Origin: Acidithiobacillus_B sp049965315
GTDB lineage: Bacteria; Pseudomonadota; Gammaproteobacteria; Acidithiobacillales; Acidithiobacillaceae
Length of the DNA: 64,000 nt
Assembly: GCF_049965315.1 (NCBI RefSeq)
Contig: NZ_JBMFWL010000004.1
Location: forward strand, 1-64,000
Reading direction: 5' to 3'
Position 1 is the first letter of the stretch. Every line of letters starts with the position of its first letter. Of the stretch, positions 51,889 through 61,138 are shown in pieces. The translations under genes and the position numbers were made by a program. The notes beneath the pieces were generated by a model. That model was not told the origin of the DNA and searched no databases. It saw nothing but the letters and a program-made list of their open reading frames with translations.

Positions 51889-52446
51889 ATGCGCCAGTTA
51901 CCCCGTCTCAAATCGCCTCTCGTAGCCCTCGGCTTGTGTTTCCTGGGCTGGGCCGCAGTCGCCAGTGCCGCGCCCGTCAGCCATGTCGACGCCGAGGATG
52001 TGGCCACCACCCAGCCCGCCGATTTGACCACGGCCAAGCTGGAAAACACCATCGGCACGCGCTGCGTCCTTGGCGACGGGGTGCCCAAGGATTATCGCTT
52101 GGCGGTACAGTGGTTCGAGAAGGCCGCCCAGCATGGCTATGGCAAGGCCCAGTACAACCTGGGCATGCAATACTATTTCGGGCAGGGCGTCGCGCAAAAC
52201 TACAGCCAGGCGGCCTATTGGTGGGAAAAGGCGGCCGCCCAGGGCATCGCCGCAGCCCAATACAACTTGGGCAATCAGTACTTCATGGGCCAGGGCGTTC
52301 CCCAGGACTACGCCAAGGCGGCCGCCTGGTGGCACAAGGCCGCCGCCCAGGGCAACAAGGACGCCCAGCGCAACCTTATGACCCTGGCCCAGGTCAGCAT
52401 GGAACGCCCCGTCCAGGCCGAGCAGAAACTGGCCGTCGCGCAGTAA
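51889..52446 (+). CDS. Sel1-repeat protein, exported
   Basis: 185 residues from ATG 51889 (CAGGAGTGTGTA). Signal peptide ending near residue 28 (AAVASAAP). Three Sel1-type repeats of about 36 residues, with YRLAVQWFEKAAQHG, YSQAAYWWEKAAAQG and YAKAAAWWHKAAAQG, each followed by a xAQYNLG helix. The first repeat starts with an altered first helix (ENTIGTRCVLGDG). Sel1 proteins are protein-protein interaction modules; this one should work in the periplasm. Confidence 0.8.
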   Translation: MRQLPRLKSPLVALGLCFLGWAAVASAAPVSHVDAEDVATTQPADLTTAKLENTIGTRCVLGDGVPKDYRLAVQWFEKAAQHGYGKAQYNLGMQYYFGQGVAQNYSQAAYWWEKAAAQGIAAAQYNLGNQYFMGQGVPQDYAKAAAWWHKAAAQGNKDAQRNLMTLAQVSMERPVQAEQKLAVAQ

Positions 52447-52465
52447 GCCGGCACCATCGCGGAAG

Positions 52466-52493
52466 CAGGAAGGGAGGGGCTTCGCCCTTCCTG
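52466..52493. terminator. 9-bp hairpin between the Sel1 and LapA genes
   Basis: CAGGAAGGG (52466-52474) and CCCTTCCTG (52485-52493) pair around a 10-base loop. No T tract on either side. The two genes converge here, so the stem may serve as a bidirectional mRNA end. Confidence 0.4.
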
Positions 52494-52515
52494 ATCCCCA
52501 TGTCCGCTGCCCTTT

Positions 52516-52860
52516 TTAGGGTTCCGAATCTCCCCCGCCGTCCTGGTTGGATTTCTTGATCCGCAAGGCAGCGGCATGCTCGCGCTCGATAAAATCCCGT
52601 TTGGTCTTTTCTTCTGCCAATTGGCTCTCCAGCTCGGCCAATTGCCGCTCACGGCGGCGCAATTGCCACTTCCGTCCCAGATGGGAAGGCATGTAGATCA
52701 GCAAGGCGGACAAAAATCCGGCCACGAAACCAACCAGCAGAACCACCCCCTGGGATTGCACGAATTGCCAGGCAAAAAAGTGGATGGTGGCGGGTGTGCC
52801 GTTCTGGATGGCGAAGATCACCGCAAGGGCGGCGATCACAAAGGAAACAATCAGCAGCAT
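52516..52860 (-). CDS. lapA: LapA-domain membrane protein
   Basis: 114 residues from ATG 52860 (GAGGAGGG upstream). Two transmembrane helices (IVSFVIAALAVIFAIQNG ... VVLLVGFVAGFLSALLIYM) then a basic coiled coil (RRRERQLAELESQLAEEK). The LapA domain (DUF1049) protein in E. coli partners LapB in LPS assembly control. No lapB gene is adjacent. Confidence 0.85.
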   Translation of the reverse strand: MLLIVSFVIAALAVIFAIQNGTPATIHFFAWQFVQSQGVVLLVGFVAGFLSALLIYMPSHLGRKWQLRRRERQLAELESQLAEEKTKRDFIEREHAAALRIKKSNQDGGGDSEP

Positions 52861-52900
52861 GGTACCCTCCTCATGGCCGTTCAAAGCGCCGTGCAGTACG

Positions 52901-54580
52901 TCAATCTTCGGACAAGAAACGCTGCAGCCAGGTCATCACTCCCCACAAGACCAGGGGCAGCCCCATGAGCCACAGCCAGAAGGGGAGGCCGGCGATCAGG
53001 GTGTCCAGCTCGTGATCGACGGCGGCCATGATGCCGATGCCCACCAATAAAAAGGTCCCGCCCACGCCAAAGACCAGCCGCCGCAGCCCGCGCTGCAGCT
53101 CCTGACGAATGCCTTCCAGGTCCTGGTTGCGAATGACCAGGGGCAACTCGCCCTGCTGGGCCTGGCGCAGGATGCCGTGCAGGAGCACCGGCATTTCCGG
53201 CAGCGCCAGGCCCCATTGGGGGAAATACCTTTTCAGCTCCATCCACCAGCCCCGTGGTCCCCGTTGCCGGTTCAGCCAATCGCTGAGCAAAGGGGTAGCC
53301 ACTTCCCAGATATTGAGCTTGGGGTTGAAGTCGCGGGCAATGCCTTCGACGTTGACCAGGGTTTTTTGCAGAAGGAGCAGTTGCGGCTGGGTCTGCATGT
53401 GAAAGGCGCGGGTGGTCTGAAAGAGGCGCAGGAGGAGATTGGCTACGGAAATCTCGTTCAAGGGGCGCTCGAATACGGGCTCGGCAATGGCCCGGATGGC
53501 CGCTTCAAAGTCCTGCACATTGGTATCTGGCGGCACCCACCCCGCCTCCACATGGGCCTCGGCCACCCGCCGGTAATCGCGGCGGAAAAAGGCCACCATG
53601 TTTTCCGCCAGATAATGCTGGCTGGCATCATCCAGGCTGCCCATGATGCCGAAATCCACGGCAATGAAGCGGCCGTTATTGGGGTCGATGAAGATATTGC
53701 CGGGATGCATGTCGGCATGGAAATAGGCATCGCGAAAGACCTGGCGGAAAAAAATCTCGGCGGCGCGGCGGGAGAGCTGGTCAAAGTCGATACCCGCCTT
53801 GGCGAGGGCGTCGCGCTGGCCGATGGGAATGCCGTAAATGCGCTCCATGACCATGACCTGGGGGCTGCAATAATCCCAGTAGACCTCCGGGACATAGAGC
53901 AGCTCGGGCTCGGCAAGGAAATTGCGGCGCAACTGGCTGGCATTGGCCGCCTCCCGCAGCAGGTCCAGTTCGCCGCGAATGGTCTTGGCGTATTCCGCCA
54001 CCACGGCGCGCACCCGCAGCCGTCGGCCCTCCTGGGAGTAGCGCTCGGCGAGATCGGCAAAAAAGCCGAGGATGGCCAGATCCTGCTCGATGACCCGTTC
54101 CAGATGGGGGCGGCGCACCTTCACCGCCGCCGCGCGCCCGTCCTTGAGGCGCGCGAAATGCACCTGGGCGATGGAGGCCGCCGCCGCCGCCTCTTCCTCG
54201 AATTCGCTGAAAATCTCCTCCAGCGGCCGCCCCAGGGATTTTTCGATGATGCGCCGGGCTTCGGCGGCGGGGAAGGGGGGCACGGCATCCTGCAGCTTGG
54301 CCAGTTCCAGGGTGATGTCGTCGGGGAGCAGGTCGCGGCGGGTGGACAGCATCTGTCCCAGTTTGATGAAGGTGGGACCGAGCGCCTCCAAGGCCTGGCG
54401 CAGCCGCTCCGGAAAGCTGCCCGCGGGCCGGGGAGCGATCCAGGTCATGGGATTCAGCCGGAGAAAGGTGCGATAGGGCCGCAGAATGGGGAGAAAATAA
54501 AGAACCTCGTCCAGGCGGTAGCGAACCAGGACGCGGGTAATGCGCAAGCTGCGCGTGAGGCGGAAGAGAGTTTGGCGCAT
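52901..54580 (-). CDS. ubiB: ubiquinone biosynthesis kinase-like protein UbiB
   Basis: 559 residues. The ABC1/ADCK fold has the KxGQ motif in FIKLGQMLSTR, an Ala-rich loop with AAAASIAQVHFA, HADMHPGNIF, and the DFG in AVDFGIMG. Two C-terminal membrane helices (VGGTFLLVGIGIMAAV and a Trp/Leu-rich final helix) complete the UbiB pattern. It supports ubiquinone synthesis, together with ispB and ubiX in this window. Separated from lapA by 40 bases. Confidence 0.94.
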   Translation of the reverse strand: MRQTLFRLTRSLRITRVLVRYRLDEVLYFLPILRPYRTFLRLNPMTWIAPRPAGSFPERLRQALEALGPTFIKLGQMLSTRRDLLPDDITLELAKLQDAVPPFPAAEARRIIEKSLGRPLEEIFSEFEEEAAAAASIAQVHFARLKDGRAAAVKVRRPHLERVIEQDLAILGFFADLAERYSQEGRRLRVRAVVAEYAKTIRGELDLLREAANASQLRRNFLAEPELLYVPEVYWDYCSPQVMVMERIYGIPIGQRDALAKAGIDFDQLSRRAAEIFFRQVFRDAYFHADMHPGNIFIDPNNGRFIAVDFGIMGSLDDASQHYLAENMVAFFRRDYRRVAEAHVEAGWVPPDTNVQDFEAAIRAIAEPVFERPLNEISVANLLLRLFQTTRAFHMQTQPQLLLLQKTLVNVEGIARDFNPKLNIWEVATPLLSDWLNRQRGPRGWWMELKRYFPQWGLALPEMPVLLHGILRQAQQGELPLVIRNQDLEGIRQELQRGLRRLVFGVGGTFLLVGIGIMAAVDHELDTLIAGLPFWLWLMGLPLVLWGVMTWLQRFLSED

Positions 54581-54640
54581 GTCCTAGTCTAACATGGAAG
54601 GCGTGGGAAACACCCCGGCCTTTGCCGCAAAGGCGCCCAT

Positions 54641-54668
54641 AAAAAAGGGTGGGCCAGGCGGCCCACCC
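54641..54668 (-). terminator. terminator of the OmpA-family gene
   Basis: On the minus strand, GGGTGGGCC/GGCCCACCC (9 bp) around GCCT, followed by six T. It lies 18 bases after the OmpA-family stop. Confidence 0.9.
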
Positions 54669-54686
54669 CGTTACCGATCACCCGGC

Positions 54687-55337
54687 TTACTGGACGGTCT
54701 TTTCCACCTTGATGGTGGAGTTGATCTCCACGCGCTGGTTCTCGAAACGACCTTGGGGGGTGGCATTGGTGGCCACGGGATCATTGTAGGAATGACCCTT
54801 CAGCACCATCCGGTCGCGAGCCACGCCATGCTGCTCCAGATATTGGGCGACGCTACCGGCGCGCTTCTCGGAGAGCTTCATGTTGTAGGCGTAGGTGCCC
54901 ACCTTGCTGCAGTAGCCGTTGACGTTGAGGACGGCGTCGGGGTGCTTCTTGGCAAAATCGGCCACTTCGTCCAGGACCTTGATATCCCGGTCCAGCAACT
55001 TGTAGGAGTCGAACTTGAAGTTGATGCCGGTGATGGTGATGGGCTTGCTTTCCAGCACCGTGCGTTCTACGGGGGCGATGGGAGCGGGCGCGGGGGCGGC
55101 TGCGGGAGCGACCGCCACGGGCGCGGGAGCCGCAGCGACCTTCGGGGCGCAATAGGCGGGAACGGGGCCGTCGGTGACCGGCCGGCCGCCGCGCACGCAG
55201 ACTCCGGTGCCGGTCACCAGGGGCGCCGACTCTTTCTGGATGGCATAACCCATGTAGCCGTTATCGGCGTGGGCGACCCCCGCCACCAAACTGCCGCCGA
55301 CAGCGGCCAGCAGCGCAAAGCGATTCAGACGATTCAT
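54687..55337 (-). CDS. OmpA-family outer-membrane protein
   Basis: 216 residues with a signal peptide ending near residue 24 (AGVAHA). A short N-terminal region with two Cys (VCVRGG, AYCAPK), an Ala/Pro-rich linker (residues about 68-90), then the OmpA peptidoglycan-binding domain: INFKFDSYKLL, VNGYCSKVGTYAYNMKLSEKRA and NPQGRFENQRVEI-type end. No beta-barrel is present, so it is a soluble or lipid-free periplasmic anchor rather than a porin. Confidence 0.88.
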   Translation of the reverse strand: MNRLNRFALLAAVGGSLVAGVAHADNGYMGYAIQKESAPLVTGTGVCVRGGRPVTDGPVPAYCAPKVAAAPAPVAVAPAAAPAPAPIAPVERTVLESKPITITGINFKFDSYKLLDRDIKVLDEVADFAKKHPDAVLNVNGYCSKVGTYAYNMKLSEKRAGSVAQYLEQHGVARDRMVLKGHSYNDPVATNATPQGRFENQRVEINSTIKVEKTVQ

Positions 55338-55406
55338 TTTCTCAACCCTCCTCTCTCAGGCCGCGGCAGATCTGCCGGGCGTGTACAATTTCTAACGACA
55401 ATAAAG

Positions 55407-55435
55407 AGAATGTTGTAAAGGGGCAACTTTGTCAA
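55407..55435 (-). promoter_or_regulatory. promoter of the OmpA-family gene
   Basis: On the minus strand TTGACA (55435-55430), 17-base spacer, CATTCT (55412-55407). A perfect -35 with a weak -10. The leader would be about 60 bases and ends in GGAGGG before the ATG. Confidence 0.6.
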
Positions 55436-55487
55436 GGGAGAAAAGGGCGGCGATGTCGGCTTGACGCACCCCGGGAGGCGTTCTAGC

Positions 55488-55697
55488 ATGCCTGACATGC
55501 GGGTCTTGGTGAATGGCGAAGTACGGGAAGTGCCCGAAGGCACGACGGTGGCGGCTCTGCTCGACCGGATGGATCTGGGCGGGCGGCGTCTGGCCGTGGA
55601 GCGCAATCAGGAAATCGTGCCCCGGAGCGCCCATGCGCAGACCGTACTCCATGACCAGGACCGCATTGAAGTGGTGCATGCCGTCGGCGGTGGCTGA
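55488..55697 (+). CDS. thiS: sulfur carrier protein ThiS
   Basis: 69 residues from ATG 55488 (GGGAGG nine bases before). Ends in the required Gly-Gly. MRVLVNGEVREVPEGTT and VERNQEIVPRS are ThiS-like. ThiS is adenylated by ThiF and carries sulfur for the thiazole. A second ATG at 55497 is possible; see findings on the promoter overlapping the start. Confidence 0.88.
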   Translation: MPDMRVLVNGEVREVPEGTTVAALLDRMDLGGRRLAVERNQEIVPRSAHAQTVLHDQDRIEVVHAVGGG

Positions 55698-55725
55698 AGC
55701 GCCGGAAACTGAACAGAAGAGATTC

Positions 55726-56505
55726 ATGACAACTGATCCATTGCATATTGCCGGACGTGAATACCGTTCCCGCCTGCTGGTCGGGACGGGCAAGTATAAG
55801 GACTTTGCGGAAACCCGCGGGGCCATCGAGGCGGCGGGGGCGGAGATCGTCACGGTGGCGCTGCGCCGCACCAACCTCGGCCAAAATGCCGACGAGCCCA
55901 ATCTGCTCGATTTCCTGTCCCCCGAGCGCTATACCATTCTGCCCAACACCGCCGGCTGTTACACCGCCGAGGATGCCGTGCGCACCTGCCGGCTGGCCCG
56001 GGAACTGGGCGGTTGGGATCTGGTCAAGCTGGAAGTCATCGGCGACGCCCAGACCCTCTATCCGGACATGCGCCAGACCTACGACGCCGCCCGGACCCTG
56101 GTGGCCGAGGGTTTCCAGGTGATGGTCTACAGCATGGACGATCCGGTGGCCTGCAAGGCCTTTGCCGAGATGGGCTGCGTCGCCGTGATGCCCCTGGCCG
56201 CCCCCATTGGTTCCGGCCTGGGCATCCGCAATCCTTACAATCTCCGGATCATCCTGGAACAGGCGAAGGTGCCCATTCTCGTGGACGCCGGCGTGGGTAC
56301 CGCCTCCGATGTGGCCGTGGCCATGGAGCTGGGCTGCGACGGTGTGCTGTTGAATACCGCCATTGCCGCCGCCCGCGATCCCCTGCGGATGGCCGAGGCC
56401 ATGCGTCTGGGCGTGGAAGCCGGGCGCAAGGCCTTCCTCGCCGGGCGTATGCCGCGCAAGCTCTACGCCACTGCCAGCAGCCCCACGGATGGTCTATTTT
56501 TTTGA
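55726..56505 (+). CDS. thiG: thiazole synthase
   Basis: 259 residues from ATG 55726. The TIM barrel has RLLVGTGKYKD, the Schiff-base Lys region LVKLEVIGDAQTL and LPLAAPIGSGLGI, with VPILVDAGVGTASDVAVAMELG and the C-terminal GRMPRKLYATASSPTDG. It forms the thiazole phosphate of thiamine. Follows thiS by 28 bases. Confidence 0.95.
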   Translation: MTTDPLHIAGREYRSRLLVGTGKYKDFAETRGAIEAAGAEIVTVALRRTNLGQNADEPNLLDFLSPERYTILPNTAGCYTAEDAVRTCRLARELGGWDLVKLEVIGDAQTLYPDMRQTYDAARTLVAEGFQVMVYSMDDPVACKAFAEMGCVAVMPLAAPIGSGLGIRNPYNLRIILEQAKVPILVDAGVGTASDVAVAMELGCDGVLLNTAIAAARDPLRMAEAMRLGVEAGRKAFLAGRMPRKLYATASSPTDGLFF

Positions 56506-57080
56506 ACAGCGACGACGATCTGGATTTTGCGCGCGGAGCGCCGCTGGACGGGGACTTCCTGCAACGCGTGGAAACGCTCGTCATGGGATCCGTGCAGCCG
56601 GCCCATGTCCCGCGCTATGCGGAGGACTGGGAGGAGACCGAGCGGCTCATCGGCCGTTTGGGGGATCAGGGCGTGGGCGTGCGCCTGGAGTACAGCTACG
56701 GCGAAAATGGCCAGCGGTGCCGGGCCTATCTCGACTGGCAGGACCCCATCAGCCATGAATGGCAGACCGCCGAAGCGGAAGAGGGCACCGCGCCGCGGGC
56801 GGTGACGCGGGCGGCCCTGGTCTGGTATTACCAGCAGGAGGTCAACGCCGCCACGGCCCAGCCCCCCGATGGCTGGGCCTACTTCGAGGTGGTGGAGCGG
56901 GTGGGCATGACCCGTGATCTCTTTGCCCGTTCCCTCGAAGAACACCCCGTCCTGGCCGAAGAACCGGATTTGCAGACGCGCTATCAGGAGATCCTCGACA
57001 GGCTCAACGAACTCTATGAACGGGTCAATCAGGCCCTGGATCGGCGTCTGGAGATGCCGGCCCGCGGCGCCATGCACTAG
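56502..57080 (+). CDS. hypothetical protein between thiG and mpl
   Basis: 192 residues from TTG 56502, overlapping the thiG stop (TTGA); ATG 56583 is an alternative. Not recognised. It looks soluble with a helical end (PDLQTRYQEILDRLNELYERVNQALDRR). Landmarks are VRLEYSYGENGQRCRAYLDWQ and EVVERVGMTRDLFARSLEEHP. Codon use matches the neighbours. It is coupled to thiG and runs to the mpl start. Confidence 0.65.
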   Translation: MNSDDDLDFARGAPLDGDFLQRVETLVMGSVQPAHVPRYAEDWEETERLIGRLGDQGVGVRLEYSYGENGQRCRAYLDWQDPISHEWQTAEAEEGTAPRAVTRAALVWYYQQEVNAATAQPPDGWAYFEVVERVGMTRDLFARSLEEHPVLAEEPDLQTRYQEILDRLNELYERVNQALDRRLEMPARGAMH

Positions 57081-57082
57081 CC

Positions 57083-58444
57083 ATGCATATCCATGTCCTC
57101 GGCGCCTGCGGCACCTTCATGGGCGGCATCGCCCTGCTGGCGCGGGCGGCGGGGCACGAGGTCAGCGGCTCCGACACCCATGCCTATCCGCCCATGAGCA
57201 CCTTGCTGGCGCGGGAGGGGATTGCGGTCCTGGACGGTTACGCTCCCGCGCATCTGCAGCCGGCGCCCGCTCTGGTCCTCATCGGCAATGCCCTGTCCCG
57301 GGGCAATCCCGCCGTCGAGGCGGTCTTGGATCGCGGCCTGCCCTACGACTCCGGTCCTGCCTGGCTGGCCCGGGAGATCCTCCAGGGCCGCTGGGTGCTG
57401 GCGGTGGCCGGTACCCACGGCAAGACGAGCACGACGGCGATGCTCGCCTGGATACTGGACTACGCCGGCCTGGAGCCCGGCTTCCTCATCGGCGGAGAAC
57501 CCCTGAATTTTGGTGTCTCGGCCCGGCTGGGGGGCGGTTCCTTCTTTGTCATCGAGGCGGACGAATATGATACCGCCTTCTTCGACAAGCGCTCCAAATT
57601 CGTCCACTACCACCCGCGCACCCTCATCCTCAACAATCTCGAATACGATCACGCCGATATCTTCCCGGACCTGGATGCCATCATCACCCAGTTTCATCAC
57701 TTGCTCCGCACGGTTCCCGGTACCGGCCAGATCCTCGTCCATGCCGCGGCGCCCGCCCTGGAGCAGGTCCTGGACCGGGGCTGCTGGACACCGGTGCTGC
57801 GCTTCGCCGCCGACGGCCCCTGGCAGGTCCGGCTGGAGCGGCCCGATGCCGGCGTCTTCGCCGTTCTGGAAGGAGGGCGGGAGCGTGGGCGGGTCACCTG
57901 GAACCAGGCCGGTGCCTTCAATGCGGAGAATGCCCTGGCCGCCATCCTCGCCGCCCGTCATGCCGGGGTGCCGGTGGCGGTTTCCTGCGCCGCCCTGGGC
58001 GGATTTCAGGGGGTACGCAGGCGCCTGGAGCTGCGCGGGGTGGCCGACGGCGTTTCCGTCTATGACGATTTCGCCCACCACCCCACCGCCATCGCCGCCA
58101 CCATCGCCGCCCTGCGCGCCAAGATCGGGCCGGCGCGTCTGGTGGCGGTCCTGGAACCGCGCTCCAATACCATGAAGATGGGGGTGCATCGGCAGCGGCT
58201 GGCGGACAGTCTGGCCGGGGCCGACGCGGCCTACGTCTATGCCCCCACGGATCTGGGCTGGGACGCCGCGGCGGTCCTGGCGGGGCGGGCGCAGGTCTTT
58301 GCCGATCCGGATGCCCTGCTGGCCGCCCTCGGGGGCGATTTGCAAGAGGGAGATCAGGTGCTGATCATGAGCAACGGCGGTTTTGGCGCCATCCATGCCC
58401 GTCTTCTCGCCGCCCTGGAAGCGCGCCGTCCGGAGCAAACGTGA
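57083..58444 (+). CDS. mpl: UDP-MurNAc:L-Ala-gamma-D-Glu-meso-DAP ligase
   Basis: 453 residues, 2 bases after the previous stop. Mur-ligase pattern: MHIHVLGACGTFMGG, the ATP-binding GTHGKTSTTAML, EADEYDTAFFDKRSKFVHY and the C-terminal domain with YDDFAHHPTAIAATI and EPRSNTMKMGVH. It recycles murein tripeptide. Its stop overlaps the next GTG. Confidence 0.94.
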   Translation: MHIHVLGACGTFMGGIALLARAAGHEVSGSDTHAYPPMSTLLAREGIAVLDGYAPAHLQPAPALVLIGNALSRGNPAVEAVLDRGLPYDSGPAWLAREILQGRWVLAVAGTHGKTSTTAMLAWILDYAGLEPGFLIGGEPLNFGVSARLGGGSFFVIEADEYDTAFFDKRSKFVHYHPRTLILNNLEYDHADIFPDLDAIITQFHHLLRTVPGTGQILVHAAAPALEQVLDRGCWTPVLRFAADGPWQVRLERPDAGVFAVLEGGRERGRVTWNQAGAFNAENALAAILAARHAGVPVAVSCAALGGFQGVRRRLELRGVADGVSVYDDFAHHPTAIAATIAALRAKIGPARLVAVLEPRSNTMKMGVHRQRLADSLAGADAAYVYAPTDLGWDAAAVLAGRAQVFADPDALLAALGGDLQEGDQVLIMSNGGFGAIHARLLAALEARRPEQT

Positions 58445-59715
58445 CGGGCATGCTCCTCTTCACGCCCTTCAAGCTCCTTTTCCTCTTGGGCCTGGCGCTG
58501 TTCTACGGTTTGGCCTTTGAAGAATATTACACGCGGGACGCCCGCGGGACGCCCGGCGGCGTGCGTACCTTTCCCATGCTCGCCCTCTCCGGCGCGGCCC
58601 TGTATGCCCTCGATCCGGTCACGGCGCTGCCCTTTGCCGTGGGGCTCATCGCCCTCGGCTCTTGGCTCTACGCCTATTATCGCGCCCTTTGGCATGCGGT
58701 GGGCGAATCGGGGCGCGCCCATGGCCTGATGGTGCCGGTGGCCAACGTCATGGCCTATCTGCTCGGCCCCCTGGTGTTGGCGGCGCCGCCCTGGGTGGCC
58801 GTCACCTATGCGGTGGCGGCGGTCCTGCTCTTCGGTGCGCGGGACCGCCTCCATCAAGTGGCGGCCCGGTTGCCGGCGGCGGAGGTCCTGACCGTCGGCA
58901 AGTTCCTGTTGCTGGCCGGGGTCATCCTGCCGTTGCTCCCCAATCATCCCGTCACGGACCTGACTCCCATCACCCCCTATGAGGTCTGGCTCGCCCTGGT
59001 GGCCGTATCCAGTCTGGCCTACCTGAGTTATCTGGCGCAGCGCTATCTCCCCATGCGCGGCGGCCTGGCGGTGGCGGGGGCCCTGGGGGGGCTCTATTCT
59101 TCCACGGCCACCACCGTCGCCCTGGCCCGGCGCGGCCGCATCTCGCCCCAGGATGCCCACGCGGCGCGCCTGGGCATCGTCCTCGCCACGGCGGTCACCT
59201 ATCCGCGCCTGGACATCATCATCGCCCTGTTCAATCCTTCCCTGGCCTGGCGGCTCCTGCCCTGGCTCCTGGCCCTGGGCGGCGCCGGAGCCGCCTATGG
59301 GGGTTGGCTGTACCTGCGCCTGCGTCGTGACCTGGGGGTGCATGACGGCAGTGGCGCCAGCAACCCTCTGGAGCTGGGTACGGCCATGCTCTTTGCCACC
59401 CTTTTTGTGACCGTTTCGCTCCTGGTACACTGGGTGGGCAGCGTTTATGGCAGTCAGGGCATCCTCGGCATGGCGGTGGCGGTGGGGGTGACGGATATCA
59501 ATCCCTTCATCCTGAGCCTGGCCCAGGGCGGGGTCCATCTCCCCCAGGCCGTGCTCATGGCTGCCGTATTGCTGGCCATCGCCAGCAACAATATCATGAA
59601 TGGCGTGTATGGCCTTGTCCTGGGGGGGCGGCAGGTCCTTGGCGCGGCGGCGGGGCTCTTTTTGCTGGCGGGGCTCGGTTTTGCGACGGCGTTTAGCTTG
59701 CAGGGGTGGTCATGA
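58441..59715 (+). CDS. MgtC/DUF4010-family membrane protein
   Basis: 424 residues from GTG 58441 (GTGA with the mpl stop). About 11-12 transmembrane helices: an MgtC/SapB-like N-terminal part (GLALFYGLAFEEYY, RTFPMLALSGAALYAL) then a DUF4010 repeat (GGLYSSTATTVALARR, AARLGIVLATAVTYPRLDIIIA). The family is related to Mg2+ homeostasis and membrane transport, but a substrate is not known. Confidence 0.78.
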   Translation: MTGMLLFTPFKLLFLLGLALFYGLAFEEYYTRDARGTPGGVRTFPMLALSGAALYALDPVTALPFAVGLIALGSWLYAYYRALWHAVGESGRAHGLMVPVANVMAYLLGPLVLAAPPWVAVTYAVAAVLLFGARDRLHQVAARLPAAEVLTVGKFLLLAGVILPLLPNHPVTDLTPITPYEVWLALVAVSSLAYLSYLAQRYLPMRGGLAVAGALGGLYSSTATTVALARRGRISPQDAHAARLGIVLATAVTYPRLDIIIALFNPSLAWRLLPWLLALGGAGAAYGGWLYLRLRRDLGVHDGSGASNPLELGTAMLFATLFVTVSLLVHWVGSVYGSQGILGMAVAVGVTDINPFILSLAQGGVHLPQAVLMAAVLLAIASNNIMNGVYGLVLGGRQVLGAAAGLFLLAGLGFATAFSLQGWS

Positions 59716-60326
59716 CCAGGGAAATGCAGGACAGGATCTGTGTGGCCATCACCGGCGCTTCGGGGGCCGTCTATGGGCTGCGCCTAGTGGAAGTGCTCCT
59801 CACCGCCGGGGTGCAGGTCTATCTGCTCCTCTCCGACGCGGCGCGGGTGGTGTGCCGCGAGGAGATGGGCCTGGAGCTGCCGCTCGCCACCGAAGCGGTG
59901 GGAGGGTTCCTGGCCGCCCGCTACGGGGCGGAGCGGGAACTCCTCTCGGTCTATGCCAATGACGACTGGTTCGCGCCGGTGGCCTCGGGCTCCAACGCGG
60001 CCCGGGCCATGGTGGTCTGCCCCTGCTCCGGCGGCGCCCTGGCGGCCATCGCCCACGGCATGTCCGACAACCTCATCGAACGGGCGGCGGACGTGATGCT
60101 CAAGGAGCATCGCCTGCTGGTCCTCGTCCCCCGGGAGAGCCCCGTTTCCGTCATCCATCTGGAAAACATGCTCAGGCTCGCGCAGTTGGGGGTGCGCATC
60201 CTGCCCGCCAGCCCGGGTTTTTATCACCACCCCCAAAGGGTCGAGGATCTGATCGATTTCGTCGTCGCCCGCATCCTCGACCAGCTCGGTCTGCCCAATC
60301 AACTGGGGCCGCGCTGGGGGCAATAG
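59712..60326 (+). CDS. ubiX: flavin prenyltransferase UbiX
   Basis: 204 residues from ATG 59712, sharing ATGA with the previous stop. CVAITGASGAVYGLRLVEVL, ASGSNAARAMVVCPCSGGALAAIAHG and VPRESPVSVIHLENML are UbiX landmarks. It makes the prenylated FMN cofactor for UbiD. Confidence 0.95.
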   Translation: MTREMQDRICVAITGASGAVYGLRLVEVLLTAGVQVYLLLSDAARVVCREEMGLELPLATEAVGGFLAARYGAERELLSVYANDDWFAPVASGSNAARAMVVCPCSGGALAAIAHGMSDNLIERAADVMLKEHRLLVLVPRESPVSVIHLENMLRLAQLGVRILPASPGFYHHPQRVEDLIDFVVARILDQLGLPNQLGPRWGQ

Positions 60327-60334
60327 AACGCCTC

Positions 60335-61138
60335 CTATCCCGGGCTTGGAGCGGCTGCGCAGGGGGGGCACGCCAGGGAGGCCAGCAGGCGCTCGCCCCG
60401 CTCCCCGTGGAAAAAGGCCCGGATATAGGGATGGTCCACCTGCGCCACCTGCAACAAAGGCCCCACCGTCAACACCCTGCCATCGGCCAGAACCGCCACC
60501 CGGTCCGCCGTGGCCGCCAGGCTGTCCAGGTCATGGCTGACCATGACCACGCTGAAGCCGATATCCTGATGCAGGGTGCGGAGCAGGGCGTCGAAATCGG
60601 CGGCGGCGATGGGATCCAGGCCGGAGGTGGGCTCGTCGAGAAAGAGGATCTCCGCCTCCAGGGCCAGGGCCCGCGCCAGGGCCACCCGCTTGACCATCCC
60701 TCCCGAGAGTTCCGCCGGCAGCTTCCAGGCGTCCTCCGGCTTCAGCCCCACCATCTGCAGTTTCAGGGCCACCAGATCGCCAATGTCGGCAGCGGCCAGA
60801 TGGCCCCATTCCCGCAGGGGAAAGGCGATATTCTCGAATACCGTGAGGGCGCTGAACAGGGCTCCTTGCTGAAAGAGCACCCCCCAGCGCTGGCGCAGGG
60901 CAATGCCGGCGCCCTGATCGAGGGTGTGGAGATCCAGATCGAAGATGCGGATGCTGCCCTCGGCAATGGGCACGAGGCCCATCATGGCCCGCAGCAGCGT
61001 GGTCTTGCCGCTGCCGCTGCCGCCGACGATGGCCAGCACCTCGCCGGTATGGACGCACAGGTCCAGATGCCGATGCACCCAATGGGAACCGAAGCGCGTC
61101 CCCAGGTCCTGGATCAGGATGGCGGTGTCGGCCTTCAT
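60335..61138 (-). CDS. mlaF: MlaF-type ABC transporter ATPase
   Basis: 267 residues from ATG 61138, sharing ATGA with the permease. Walker A GGSGSGKTT, signature LSGGMVKRVALARALALE, Walker B LDEPTSGLDPIA and switch VSHDL. The LSGGM variant and the YIRAFF end are typical of the MlaF/Ttg2A subfamily. It would power lipid transport between the membranes. Convergent with ubiX, 8 bases apart. Confidence 0.9.
   Translation of the reverse strand: MKADTAILIQDLGTRFGSHWVHRHLDLCVHTGEVLAIVGGSGSGKTTLLRAMMGLVPIAEGSIRIFDLDLHTLDQGAGIALRQRWGVLFQQGALFSALTVFENIAFPLREWGHLAAADIGDLVALKLQMVGLKPEDAWKLPAELSGGMVKRVALARALALEAEILFLDEPTSGLDPIAAADFDALLRTLHQDIGFSVVMVSHDLDSLAATADRVAVLADGRVLTVGPLLQVAQVDHPYIRAFFHGERGERLLASLACPPCAAAPSPG

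Noticed and set aside
55338..55487. TPP riboswitch before thiS
   Set aside because: The conserved CTGAGA and related TPP-element blocks are absent.
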